From positions 69,191-133,190 of the forward strand of contig CAWBVG010000008.1 of assembly GCA_963792175.1 (NCBI GenBank): DNA of 64,000 nucleotides, given 5' to 3'. A program made the position numbers and the translations under genes. Positions 48,994-61,019 of the stretch are shown here, one piece after another (within the stretch, counting starts at the first letter, position 1; each line of letters opens with the position of its first letter). The DNA comes from CAWBVG01 sp963792175 (GTDB taxonomy: Bacteria; Acidobacteriota; Vicinamibacteria; Vicinamibacterales; CAVVIG01). The notes beneath the pieces were generated by a model, which worked only from the letters and a program-made list of their open reading frames with translations, searched no databases and was not told the DNA's origin.

Positions 48994-50190
48994 CGAGCGC
49001 GCCTTGAAAGAAGTTCGCGGAGCAGAGTCGGGACAGACGCCGCGAAGTTCGGCATCCCTTCGAACCACGCGACGGACGTGAGGGAAACCTTGTAGATGGG
49101 CGCGTGGACGCTACGGGGTGGAGCGTCGAGGAGGTGACGGAAGGCGTAAGCGATGCGTCGGCGCGGCCACGCGCGCCAATCTTGGTGTAGAGGTTCACCA
49201 GGTGTCGCTCGACGGTCGCCACGGCGATTCCGAGTCGCCGGCGATCGCCTTGTTCGTCGATCCCGCCGCGACGTGCCGCAAGACCTGCACCTCTCGAGGC
49301 GTGAGTCCATGCGCCGCCGCCGGCGATTTCGTGCGCGTATCGTCGGACGCGCGCGACGCGGATGCGGTCGTAGACCGGACCGCAGGAAGCGATCAATGGC
49401 GGTGATGGTCTCGTCATGGACGAAGCCGGCGATTGAGTTGTCATTGACGATGATGAACTGCGCGTCCCGGATACCGGCCGCCACCTCTTGACACAGCTCG
49501 AGCGACCCGAACACGAAGGCGGGTTCGTGGGTCACGAGCGTCGGTACGGTGACCCGTGAAAGAAGATCGGTGATGTCGATGCCTGCCGTCGCCACGTTGA
49601 ACGCGACGAAACCCGCTGCCGACGTGGTTTGCAGCGTGCGTCCGGGTTCTTGCGAACCCACTCTTCGTCTCTGAAGCCCAGGGCGACGCTCCCATGGATC
49701 TTGACGAAGAGCTTCAATTCGCGTTCGGTGCCGCTCGGTGCAGCATTCGCGGCGCGCAGTTCGGGGATCGCCAGATAGCGCGCGCCCGACGCCCAGGGAC
49801 TCAACAGGATGAGATGCGAGACCGACGCGGGATGCGCAGCCGCATAGGCGACTGCTGTGGCCGCACCAATGTCGACACCACCGAGAGCGAATCGATCGAG
49901 GCCCAGATGTCCGACGACGGCGGTAAGGTCGCGGACTCTTCCTTCAAGACTGAGATCCGGCACGTCTCTGTCAGAAAATCCCATCCCGCGAACGTCGTAC
50001 CGGATCGACGCGCCATCCGAGACCGACAAATCTGTCGGTGACTTGCTTGACGTACGGAAACTCGACGCGGTGGCCGTTCGCCTCACCAAAGATGTTGGAG
50101 GCCAGACAAGAGGAGACCGTCGCCAAGACTGACGCAGGCGATGCGGACGCCGTCGCTGGTCGTGGCGTATTGCAGAGGGACAGAGTTCAT
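48990..50190 (-). CDS. Alpha/beta hydrolase fused to a LuxR-type DNA-binding domain, frameshifted
   Basis: The N-terminal part is an alpha/beta hydrolase: SVPLQYATTSDGVRIACVS, IRYDVRGMGFSDRDVPDLSL, LDRFALGGVDIGAATAVAYA (nucleophile elbow G-G-V-D-I-G, with Asp where Ser is usual) and VPTLVTHEPAFVFGSLELCQ. The C-terminal part is a LuxR HTH: AHGLTPREVQVLRHVAAGST, IAVATVERHLVNLYTKIGAR, ending LLRELLSRRAR. About five frame changes separate them. It is probably a one-component sensor-regulator for a small ligand. It is followed by the membrane gene. Confidence 0.75.
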
Positions 50191-50280
50191 CGGATACCAA
50201 CCGCCAATTGCACACCGAGCGGCAACGCTTAGCCGCCATCCACCGGCTATCGTCTGAAGAGCCGGTCGCGGCTGCGCGAT

Positions 50281-51867
50281 TTATCGCGTGGCGGCCCGGC
50301 GACCCTGTGTCGGCGGCGGCTTCGGCGTGCCGACGTCGGCCGCGCAGCGGAAATTCTCGGCCTGGTCGATGCTGCCGCTGCCCACGTACTGTCGCGACCT
50401 GCGGGTACGGACACAGCGGCCTCGTGCGGTCCACGCCAGAGGCCGACATGTGCATCGCGGTGATACGGGCGGGCGCGCGGCCGCTGCGCATCCACTGATC
50501 GAGCGCGCCGACGGCGTCGAAGATATCCGGGCCGTCGCCTCCCCAGCAGTGATTCACGCCAGGTTGCAGATACAGCTCGATCGCGTTCCCTCGCCTCGAT
50601 TCGCTCGTCGCCTTCAGGACCGCGTTGAAATAGCGCGATGGTGCGCCAGCGGCGGCACCTGCGGATCGGACCAGCCGTGATACATCAGCAGCTTGCCGCC
50701 GGCGTCGAAAAACGGCTGCAGGTTCGGATCGGCCCGATTGATGATGCCGTCATCGACCCGCAGCGCGCGCGGCAGATCGAGAGACAGACGAAACGCCCGC
50801 CAGTCCCACTGCTCGTTCTTGAACACCACGTATTTGAACGGCTCGACCGCGTTGGGAAGCGGCTCCGGACCGGCAAGGCGTCCCCATCCCAATTCGGAGC
50901 CGGGCTGCAGGATGCGCGGGCGAAACCACCTGCCCCGTCAGCGGGGTCGGCAATCGGCGCGTACATCCCGCGCGCGGTTTCGACCTGCGCGGCGGTCAGG
51001 CACGATCGATCGTCGCCATGCCGGCATTCCAGGACGGCCGGATCGAATCGACAGGTGGACGGCTTCGCGATCAGGCCGTCGTGCGACGCCGTCGAGCGCA
51101 TCGCACGCGTTCAGCGCCGCACGGTGAATCGGCCGGGTATTTCTCGGGCGGAATGTAACTGTCGCTGGAGCGGTGCACGAACCTGTTCAACGCCAGCCGC
51201 GCCGCGTGCAGCTCCATGTGCGCGATGGCCGGAGCCCCCGCGATGATCGCGTCGAAGTCGGCCGGGTAGCGGATCGCTTCGGTGATGCCTTGACGGCCGC
51301 CCTGCGAGCAGCCGTTCCAATACGAGTGGACCGGCGCCGTGCCGTAGAACGCTTCGACGATCGTCTTCGCGTGGACCGTCATCTCGTGAACGGCGCGATA
51401 GCCGAAGTCGACGTACTTGTCGCGGTGGCCGAGCGCGAATGCCATGGTGTTGCCGACGTGACCGGTGTCGGTCGAGCTCGTGGCATACCCGCGGCGAATG
51501 GCTTCGACCATCGCGGCGTAGCTGATGACGCCGGCGGCGTCGCCGTTGCCGACCGCCTGAAACTTGCGATTCCAGCCGCTGACCGGCAGCCAGACTTCCG
51601 CCTTGATGTCGGAATCGGCCGTCGGGCGCAATCGTCACGAACACACGACAGAACGCCCGCGGCGCGAAGAACGGCGCGGTGTTCGACGGGACGGTGCGCG
51701 CGTCGGTGACCGTCGCGTCGTCCGCGAGCGTCAGGCCGCGGAGACGTGCGCATGTGCCCGCGGCCTGTCAGCTCGCGTGATCCCGCGAGCAGCGCGACGA
51801 GGGTCGCACCGGCGGCAGCTGAGAACACACGTCGCCGCACGGCGGCGGCGACACGGCGAACGTCCAT
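50281..51867 (-). CDS. Tannase/feruloyl esterase family protein, frameshifted
   Basis: Secreted esterase of about 525 residues. The N-terminus (RRVFSAAAGATLVALLAG) is a signal peptide. Conserved parts are IKAEVWLPVSGWNRKFQAVG, YATSSTDTGHVGNTMAFALG, SYWNGCSQGGRQGITEAIRY with the active serine, KPSTCRFDPAVLECRHGDDR and GGKLLMYHGWSDPQVPPLA with the acidic residue. Shifts occur near 51620, 51100, 50925, 50640 and 50340. The family acts on gallate or ferulate esters of plant origin; the exact substrate is unknown. Confidence 0.85.
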
Positions 51868-52046
51868 CGGATGGCTCTGCGAATGTTTCTGCTGCGGGGT
51901 CGAGCGCCTCTTATTATAGCCGCGTCCGGTTCGCGAAGCCTGGAAAATCGCGTAAAGAGTTCCCGATTGCTGCGTAGCACGTCGCTGCACCTCAGCCGGT
52001 CGCGCTGTCCGTAAAGCCGGGCATCGGGCTTGCCCTCTTCGAGATC

Positions 52047-53212
52047 GTGGGAACGATCCGATTCGGCGAGACGGCTGGCAAGCGCGACGTGCGCATCGAC
52101 TGGTTGCGCGGACTCGCGATGACCTGCGTGATCGTCAATCACTCGAAGCTTTCGTCGCTGCTCAGCTGGTTCTCGTACGAGCGGCTTTGGGTCGTGACCG
52201 CGGCTGAGGTGTTCGTGGTGCTGTCGGGCGTCGTGCTCGGCATGGTCTATGGCCGCCGGCTCGCGCGCGACGGCTGGCAGGCCGTCGTACGCGGCCTTGG
52301 CCGCCGCGCGCTGCTCCTTTACGGAACGTTTGTCGGCGTGACGGTGTCGATGCTCGCGCTGGCGGCGATCGGTGTCGATGTCGGGTTCGCTCGTTCCGAC
52401 GGACGGCGAAACCGCTGAGTGGTTCGTCGCGCCGAGCACGATGACGACGAGCGCATGGCGCGACGTGCTGCTCGATGCGCGCGGGACCGTGGGCGTTCGA
52501 AATCATCGGCCTGTACGTGTGGCTCGTCGCCGCGGCGATCCCGTGTCTTCTGATCCTCCATCGCGCCGGCTGGCGCGTGCTGCTGGCCGCGAGCTGGGCG
52601 CTCTATCTCTGGTACCGCGTCGAGCCGCATGCCATGACGATCGTCCGGCTTCGAGATCGGCGTTTCCGCTGCTCGCCTGGCAGCTCCTGTTTGTCCACGG
52701 CATTGCGATCGGATATCACCGTAAGGACGTCGGCGCCTTCTTCGCGCGCATGCCGTCAATCACACCGCGAGTCGCCGGTGTTCGTCACCGCCGGCTTCAC
52801 GATCTTCGCGTTCTGCAGTCCGTGGAGTCCGGGCCCTTCGTGGCTTCACCTGCGCGTCGTGTCGCCCGAGCGGTTCGCGGACCTCTACGAACGCTACTTC
52901 TCGCTGAGCGACCTTGGTATTGGACGTCTGCTGAACCTGTCGATCGCCCTGCCGGTGGCCTACCTGATGTTGACGCGTGACTGGGCTGTGACGCGTTCGC
53001 TCGAAAAGGTCTTCGTCGTGCTCGGGCAGCGTTCGCTGGGCGCGTTCGTCCTTCACGTCTACGGCCTGCTGGTGCTGGCGCATCTGCCGCTCCCGGACGG
53101 CATCTGGGTCAACACACTGGCGCAGGTGACGCTCGTGTGTGCCATCGCCACGCTCCTGCTGAGCGCGGAGCATCTGCGCAACCGCAGCCCGCTCGTCGCT
53201 CCCGCAGGCTGA
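52047..53212 (+). CDS. OpgC-type membrane acyltransferase domain protein
   Basis: It begins KRDVRIDWLRGLAMTCVIVN and continues with membrane helices WVVTAAEVFVVLSGVVLGMV, FEIIGLYVWLVAAAIPCLLI, FTIFAFCSPWSPGPSWLHL and SLGAFVLHVYGLLVLAHLPL. This is the OpgC pattern (in Proteobacteria it adds succinyl groups to osmoregulated glucans). Three or four frame changes are needed (near 52385, 52490, 52655, 52775). Divergent from the tannase gene; the 180 bp between contain an A/T-rich ttattata that may be a promoter. Confidence 0.82.
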
Positions 53213-53318
53213 ACCACTCGCCGCGTGACGGCGCCCGCTGGACGTTTACCAGGGCCAGAATAGCCTCTCGATCGCCGTTCCCAGGCGGCTGGGAGAGCGG
53301 TAGAATTCCCTCTGGTTC

Positions 53319-56300
53319 ATGAGTCCGAAGGGCCTGTTCGTCTTTACCTGCGCGCTGCTGCTGTCGCTGGGTGTGCTGCGCGTGCCGGCTTCGTCCCGCC
53401 AGGCCGGCACCGCGCGCTCGTCGCCGCGCCGCCGATGCGTTCGAGACGAGCGTCAAGCCCTTCCTCCAGACCTACTGCTATGGCGTGCCACGGCGGCAAC
53501 CAGCCGGCGGCCGGCTTCGATCTGACGTCGTATGCCACGCAGGATTCCGTCATCGGCGACCAGCGCCGCTGGAATCTCGTGCTCGCGCGGCTCAAGGCCG
53601 GCGAGATGCCGCCTAGCCAGTCGCGGCAGCAGCCGACGCGCGGCCCAGCGGCAGTCCGTCATCGACTGGATCGAGGCGATCAGCGCGGAAGATGCGAGGC
53701 GCCATCCCAACGATCCGGGCATCGTGCTCGCGCGCCGGTTGAGCAACGCCGAGTACGACTACACCATCCGCGACCTGACCGGCGTCGACATCCGGCCGAC
53801 GAAGGAGTTCCCCGTCGATCCCGCCAACCAGGCGGGCTTCGACAACTCGGGCGAATCGCTGGCGATGTCGCCGGCGCTGGTGAAGAAGTACCTCGACGCC
53901 GCCCGCGCTCGTCGCGGACCACGTCCTGTTCCTGCCCGAGCGGCTTCGTCGTTCGCGCCGTATCCGGTCGTGACCGACCAGGACCGCGACAAGTACGGCG
54001 TCAACCGGATCGTCGATTTCTACAAGCGCCAGCCGCTCGATTACGCCGACTACTTCCTCGCCGCGTGGCGGTATCACCACCGCGCGGCGCTGCGCCGGCC
54101 GCGGATGACGCTGGCGGATGCGGCCGCCGAGCGCGAAGGTCAGCCCGACGTATCTGAACAGGGTCTGGGCGATGCTGACGGCGCCCGGCGAAGACGTCGG
54201 TCCGCTGGCGGCGCTCCAGGCGCGTTGGCGGAGCCTGCCGCCGCCAGTGGATCACCAAGAGCCGGACGGACTCCGCGTCAGGCGGTCGAGCTGGATGCGC
54301 GATTTCGTCGTCGGTCTCCGGCCGCGCGTCGCGATGTCGTTCGACAACCTGCCGGCGCGCGGGATCGCAGCCGGCTCGCAGTCGCTGGTGCTCTGGAAGG
54401 ATCGCCAGTTCGCCGATCATCGAACGACCTATGCGGGCAACGCGCTGAAGCTGGACCTGTCGGCGTACGCGCCAGACCGATCCGGCCGCTGCTGATTCCG
54501 GCCACGGACGACGCGCGGGCGCGATACGAGGCGTCCTTCACGCGTTTCTGCGCGCTGTTCCCCGACGGTTCTACGTCTCGGAACGCGGCCGCATGTTCCT
54601 GACCAACCCCCGCGAGATCGCATCCGATGCGGAGGGCCACCGTCTGCTGAGCGCCGGCTTCCACAGCCAGATGGGCTATTTCCGCGACGATCGCCCGCTG
54701 TACGAGCTGGTGCTCGACGCCAGCGCAGCAGCGTCAGCTGGACGGCCTGTGGAAGGAGCTCGATTTCATCACGCACGCGCCGGTCCGGCAGTTCAAGCAG
54801 TTCATCTGGTTCGAGCGCGCCGAGCCGCCAAGCTTCATGGCCACCGCGCAGTTCGACACCTTCCGCTCCGAGGACGAGGACGTCACGTCCGAGGCGAAGA
54901 TGGCGCAGCTGGCCGAGGTCGTACCTGGCCAAGGCGCGAGAGATCACCAACGACGTCGCGCTGGGAGTGGTCCGCGACTACTTCGAGCAGATGAACGCGA
55001 ACGTGCGCGCGCTCGAGCAGGCCAGGGCGGCCGCCGAACCGAGTCACCTCGACGCGCTGCTCGCGTTCGCCGGCGCGGGCGTATCGCCGGCCGCTGACGA
55101 AGGCGGAAGCGCGACGACCTCCTCGCGTTCTACCGCTCGCTGCGCGAGCAACGCCTCAGTCACGAGGACGCGATCCGCGACGCGGTCGTCAGCGTGCTGA
55201 TGTCGCCGCACTTCTGCTACCGCGTCGACCCGCTGCCCGACGACACAGGCGTCCGGCGGCAGGACGTGCGGCCGCTGTCGGACTACGAGCTGGCCAGCCG
55301 GCTGAGCTACTTCCTCTGGTCGAGCATGCCGGACGAGGAGCTGCTGAAGCACGCCGCGGCCGGCGATCTGCACAAGCCGGAGGTGCTCGCCGCGCAGGCG
55401 CGGCGGATGCTGCAGCGACGGCCGCGTCCGGCGGCCTGGCGACCGAGTTCGCCGGCAACTGGCTCGACATCCGCCGGTTCGAGGAACACAACGCCGTCGA
55501 CCGCGAGCGGTTCCCGGGCTTCACGAACGAGCTGCGCGAAGCGATGTTCGAGGAGCCGATCCGCTTCGTCAGGACGTCATCCAGCGGAATGGCTCGGTGC
55601 TCGATTTCCTCTACGGCAACTACACGTTCGTCAACCCGGTCCTGGCCAGGCACTACGGGATGCCGGAGCCGCCGGAGGGCGACGTGGGTCCGCGTCGACG
55701 ACGCGCAGAAGTACGGGCGCGGCGGACTGCTGCCGATGGCGGTCTTCCTGACCAAGAACGCGCCCGGGCTGCGCACCAGCCCGGTGAAGCGCGGCTACTG
55801 GGTCGTGCGCCGGCTGCTCGGCGAGTACATCCCGGCGCCGCCGCCGAACGTGCCCGAGCTGCCGACCGACGAGGCCAAGCTCGGCGACCTGACGCTGCGC
55901 GAGACGCTCGCCCAGCACCGCGCGAATCCCGCCTGCGCCAGCTGCCACGCGAGTTCGACTCGTTCGGCCTGGCCTTCGAAGGCTACGGCCCGGTCGGCGA
56001 GACGCGCGATCGCGATCTCGGCGGGACGGCCGGTCGAGACCGGCGCCACGTTCCCCGACGGCAGCGCCGGGTCCGGGCTCGACGGACTGCGCGCGTTCAT
56101 GCGCGCGCGCGGGCAGGATCGAATTCGTCGACAACCTGTGCCGCAAGCTGCTCGTCTACGCCCTGGGCCGCAGCCTGCTGCGCTCGGACGAGCCGCTCCT
56201 CGCCGACATGCGCAAGCATCTGACGGCGGGCGGCTACAAGTTCGGCATCCTGGTCCAGGACATCGTCACCAGCCGACAGTTCCTGACGAAACGCGCGACG

Positions 56301-56336
56301 CTCGAGCTCCGCGAAGGAACGCACGATGACGCATGA
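53319..56336 (+). CDS. DUF1592/DUF1588/DUF1585 cytochrome-type protein, frameshifted
   Basis: A large secreted protein of about 1000 residues of the planctomycete/acidobacterial cytochrome-like group. After a signal peptide, restoring one base near 53488 gives TYCYACHGGN, a heme-c CxxCH motif. Next RRLSNAEYDYTIRDLTGVD (DUF1587), YELASRLSYFLWSSMPDEEL (DUF1592), VLARHYGMPEPPEGD (DUF1588) and FVDNLCRKLLVYALGRSL (DUF1585). About ten frame changes. Its stop overlaps the DUF1552 gene, the constant partner of this family. Function unknown; redox or polymer breakdown is suspected. Confidence 0.85.
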
Positions 56337-57672
56337 CGAGCAGCCCGCTGCAGCGAAATTCGCGTGAACTGTCCCGCCGCCGGTTCCTCCGCGGCACCGG
56401 CGTGATGATGGCGCTGCCGTGGCTGGAATCGCTGCCGGTCTGGGGCGCCGCAGCCGACGGCCGCTGCGGCCGCGCCGAAGCGGCTCGCGGTCCTGTTCAT
56501 GGGCAACGGCGTCAACCCGACGCAGTGGTGGGCCAAGGGATCGGGCGCCGAGATGGAACTGGGCCCGAGCCTGGCGCCGCTCGAGCCGCTCAAGGGCAAG
56601 TTCAACTACATCAAGGGCCTGTTCAACAAGGCCGCCACCGGCGTCGGCATTCATCCGGGCATGACCGGCAACATGCTCTCGGGCGCGCCGCTGACGAAGG
56701 GCGCCGAGCTGCACGGCGGCGTGAGCATGGATCAGGTGCTGGCCAGCCGCATCGGCGAGCAGACGGTGCAGCCCAGCATGGTCCTGGGCTGCGAGCAGCC
56801 GGTCACCGGCTACCACGAGACGAACTTCTCGATGGCCTACAGCTCGCACATCTCGTGGTCGAGCCCGACGTCGCCGGTGCCGATGGAGGTCTATCCGTCG
56901 CTGGCGTTCGACAGCCTGTTCGAGAACCGCGGCAGCCAGCGCAATCTGAGCATGCTCGATCGCGTGAGGGAGCAGGTCGCCTCGCTCGAGCCGCCGGGTC
57001 AGCTCCGCGGACAAGGGGAAGCTCGACGAATATCTCACCAGCGTCCGCGACGTCGAGAAGCGCGCGCAGGACATGCGCGCGGCGAAGGAGAAGGCCGAGG
57101 CGAACGCGACGGGCCGCGGCCGGGTCGCGGCGACGATGGCGCGGCCCGACAACGGCCTGCCCGAGGACATCCGCGATCACATGCGGCTGATGTGCGACAT
57201 CCTGGCGCTCGCCTTCCAGACCGACAAGACGCGCATCGCCACGCTGCTGCTGTGCCGCGACATCTCCGGCCTCTTCTATCCGTTCCTCGACGTCAAGCTG
57301 GCGCACCACCTGGCGAGCCACGAAGACACCGGCGACGCCTTCATGCGCATCAACCAGTTCTACGTGAGCCAGTACGCCTACCTGATCGACAAGCTCGCCG
57401 CGATGCCCGAAGGCGAGGGCACGGTGCTGGACAACTCCTGTCTCGTGTTCATGTCGAACATGTGGTCCGGCAGCCAGCACGACAGCACAAGGTGCCGGTG
57501 CTGACCGCCGGCACGCTGGGCGGGACGCTCGAGACCGGCCGCGTGCTCGACTACACCGACGCCGGCGACGAGAACCGCAAGCTGTGCAGCTTCTACCTCT
57601 CGCTGATGGATCGCATGGGCGTGAAGCTCGATCGATTCGGCGACGCCGACCAGCGCCTTGTCCGGCATCTGA
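56333..57672 (+). CDS. DUF1552 protein, Tat-type signal, frameshifted
   Basis: It begins SPLQRNSRELSRRRFLRGTG, a twin-arginine-type signal, then VMMALPWLESLPVWGAA. The domain has FMGNGVNPTQWWAKGSG, LEPLKGKFNYIKGLFNKAAT, VQPSMVLGCEQPVTGYHET, LALAFQTDKTRIATLLLCRD and TAGTLGGTLETGRVLDYTD. Frame changes lie near 56465, 57000 and 57490. It is the usual neighbour of DUF1592 proteins and overlaps that gene by 4 bp. Biochemical role unknown. Confidence 0.87.
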
Positions 57673-57687
57673 TCTCCGGTGAGCCCT

Positions 57688-59909
57688 TCAGAAATCGATC
57701 GCGACGACCTCGTGCACGTCGACTGACGGCACGACCACCGTCACAACGTTGCCGGACTCTTCGACGCGAGGCGATGTCCCTGCGGTCAGGAGGCGCACGC
57801 GTCTGGCCCGGGTCTGCGCGGGCAGACGGACCCGCACGCGCTGAGGTCCGACCGGGATCGTCTCGCGCAGCGGCCCCTTCATCATCATCGGGTTGGTCAG
57901 GTTGACGAGGTGCACCGTCATCGAATCGCGCTGCCGCCAGGCGGTGACGTCCAGGACGCCCGGTCCCTCCACTTCGACCGGCGGCGGTTCGTTCGCCGCC
58001 CACGCGATCGCGTTCCGCAGCAGCCGCAGGTGATCGACGCACAGGACGTCCCAGAACGTGCGGTCGATGTCCCACGGGAAGTAGACGACGCGGCTGTCCG
58101 GCCGGATCGCGCAGGTAGAGCTCGCGCGTGTCGGTGTGCGTGACGCGCGGGTAGACGTCCTCCATCGGCAGATCGGGATAGCGTCGGGATCAGCGTCAGC
58201 GGCGACGGGAACGGCTGCGCGGGGCGGACGTCGAGCCGGAACACGCCGTTGATGATGCGGCGGCGTGTCGTCGAGCCCTTCGAGGATCGCGTGCCGCGCG
58301 GCCGGTGTCCGGATCCGCATCGAGAGCTGAGATACGAGTTCTGCATCGGCCCGTCGATCGCGACCGGCGAACGACACGCCGAACAGATCGGCGAGGCCGA
58401 AGTCCGCGCGCTGCCGTCCGGACTCGTCGTACAGCGAGGTCGCGAACGTCGCGAGCACGCTGCCGCCGCGGCTCGACGTACCCGCGGATGGCCTCGCACT
58501 GCGCGTCCGAGAGCGCCGCCGCGTCGGCGAGGATCAGCAGCTTGAACGGATCGAGCCGTTCGGGCGTCAGCAACGCTTCGTGGACCAGCTCGAACGGCAC
58601 GCGCGCTTCGACCAGCGCGTGATACATCCCGAGCACGTGGTCGCTCGGCGCGATCGCCCGTGCGCGACGCCGGGGTGGTACGTCGCGGTCTGCTCCGAGT
58701 GCAGCAGCGCGACGCGCGCCAGCGGCGCCTCGTTGCGCAGGTAGCGCTCGTGCGCGGTAGTGCCAGTCGTAGATGCGCTCGACCATCGGCAGCCAGCGCC
58801 GGTCGTAGAGCACGCCCGAGAACTTCGTCACCCACGGCCGCATGCCGTTGGCCGTCCCCTCGGCGACCCAGAGGCGGATTTCCGGCTCGCTCTGCACCGA
58901 GTCCTTCCACCGGTACGGCTCCTCGAGGCCGACGCTGAAGATGCCGCCGATCGGCCGGCGCCCCATGACCGACGCGGAACTCCTTGGCGCGGCGGCCGTT
59001 GGCCCACGGCGGCGTGAGGCCGCGGCGCGCCTGGTTGTCGGCGAACTGGATGTCGGCCAGCTCGCCGGCCGTCTTCATGTCGGGCGGGCCGTTGGGGATG
59101 AAGCGCGCGTCGGGATTGGCCGCGCGGACCGTCGCGTCCCAGTGCTTCCAGAGCTCCGTCAGCCGCGCGATGCGCCACTCGAGGAACGCGCGCCGCGCCG
59201 GGATCGCGGCGGTCGGTCGTGCGCGGCAGAGCTCGCGGCCGGTCGCCGCCTGAAGTTCTGCTGGCAGTGCACGCAGTAGCAGTCGCCGCCCTGCGGCGCC
59301 CAGCGGTTGGCGAACACGCCGTCCACCGTGTACTTCGCCACGATTTCGCGGTGCACGCGGTCCATGAACTCGAAGTTGTAGGGACCGAGCGCGCAGGTGA
59401 CCCACAGCTCGGGGTTGGCCCAGTGCCGCCGCGGCTGGCCGTCGCGCGTCGACGGCGATCCAGTCCGGGATGCGCGGCCCGCACGTCGTCGCGCACCGCG
59501 TGCGGATCGGTGCGCGCGACCACGTTCATGCCGAGCGCGCGGCAGCCCGCGACGAGCGTGCCGAACGGATCGCGTGTCGCCGAGCCAGGCGCTGCGATGG
59601 TGCAGCGGCACCTCCGTCGGGTAGTAGGCGACGATGCCGCCGGCGCTGAGCGTGGCGGCGTCGGCGTGCAGCCGGCGGAAGTAGTCGAGCCAGAACTGCG
59701 GGATCGAAGCGGCCGGGATCGTTTTCGACCAGCGTGAGCTGCACCCACCGCATCGGCCGATCGAACCAGCCGTCCATACCTGCGGGCGCCGCGCCGGACT
59801 GCTCCATCGTCGTCGAGACCGTTGGCGGTTCGCCCGGGATTCGGGTCGAGACGAACGCCGCGGCGCCGGTGACGTGGAGGAAGTCCCTGCGACTGAGATT
59901 GCGTGCCAT
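57688..59909 (-). CDS. GHL6-type putative glycoside hydrolase, Tat-type signal, frameshifted
   Basis: The N-terminus ARNLSRRDFLHVTGAAAFVS is a twin-arginine-type signal. A TIM-barrel-like part follows: GGIVAYYPTEVPLHHRSAWL, LGMNVVARTDPHAVRDDV, VDGVFANRWAPQGGDCYCVH and EWRIARLTELWKHWD. A beta-galactosidase-trimerisation-like part has KLLILADAAALSDAQCEAIR and GYVERGGSVLATFATSLYDE. This matches 'hypothetical glycosyl hydrolase 6' proteins. About ten frame changes. The sugar substrate is unknown. It converges on the DUF1552 gene with 15 bp between. Confidence 0.72.
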
Positions 59910-59945
59910 GCGCAGATTGTATCGGGGTCGGCGAAGTCCGGCGCT

Positions 59946-60997
59946 CTAACGCCGAGGGTTTGCTGCGTCGAACTGGGTGAGACTTGCGAGCGATCGGCTG
60001 GCCAGTGCGGCATTCGGATCGGTCGGCTGGACCTGGCGCAGATGCGCGGCAGCCGCGCCGACGACGCCGCTTTGCATAGACAGCAGGCCGAGCAGCACGT
60101 GCGACTGCGGGTACTGGGTTTCAAGTTGCTCGAGCACCTCTGCCGAGCGCGCGTCGATGACATGGAATCGCGCGGGCGAGGCCGGTGGCACCGGCGCGGT
60201 GATCGTTTCAGCGCCGCGATGGGCGGTAACCTGCCACACATACGTCCGGTCGCGCACGAGCGGATCGGTCGGCGACCATCCTGCCGTTGTAACCGTCGGA
60301 CTCCAGGGACAGCATTGGACTGCTCGTCGAAGATGGTCACCACATAGCCGTCCGACGGCACGACCATCTGCCATTCAAAACGCGGCCGATCGCTGACGAT
60401 GCCCGTTCCGACCGGCGAGACGAGGTTGAATGTGTCTACTCGTGTTCCTGAGCCCATCAGGGTCTCTCGCGCCGGCGCGATCTCGTTCACGAATGCCGGC
60501 AGGGACGCGACGCCGGCGTTGAGCGCCGCGCGGACGCGCGTCTGGTCGTCGGGCGGAAGCGTCTCGAGACCCGCCAACGACGACGACGTCGCGGCCGGGC
60601 TGCGGCCCCGCAGTTGCCAGATGACCGCCGGCACGAGAATAGCGAGCAGCACCGCAGCGGCCACGGCGAAGCGCGGCCAGTTCCTCCGCGCCTCAGAATT
60701 AGCGGTCCAGCCCCGCAATTTATCGGCCTGCCCGGCGCAGGTCGAGCACTCCTTCAGGTGGCGGAGCGTCGCATCCCGCGCGCCGGCCGGCAGCCAATCC
60801 TGGACGAGGAGGACCAGATCCTCCTCCGACACATGCATGGCAGTGGAATCGTTCAGCTGCGCTTGCAAGTCGGCCATTTGGCCGGAGACATCGCTCACGC
60901 CCGCCGCCGCCGTCCGACAGCGCTCGCACTCCGACAAGTGATCGTCGGCCCGAAGGAGGGCGTCGGGCGGCAGCGAGCCGGATGCAAAGGCGCGCAA
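59946..60997 (-). CDS. Zinc-finger (anti-sigma-like) membrane-anchored protein, frameshifted
   Basis: Two short zinc-finger units of anti-sigma type, HLSECERC and HLKECSTC, precede a single membrane helix (FAVAAAVLLAILVPAVIWQL) and an outer part with FNLVSPVGTGIVSDRPRFEW, TYVWQVTAHRGAETITAPVP and a TPR-like end EQLETQYPQSHVLLGLLSMQ. A frame change near 60325 is needed. It follows the sigma-like gene by about 20 bp, so it may hold that factor at the membrane. The start is TTG 60997 or ATG near 61018 if one more shift is allowed. Confidence 0.7.
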
Positions 60998-61019
60998 CTC
61001 GGCGTCGGTCAGGTGTGCA

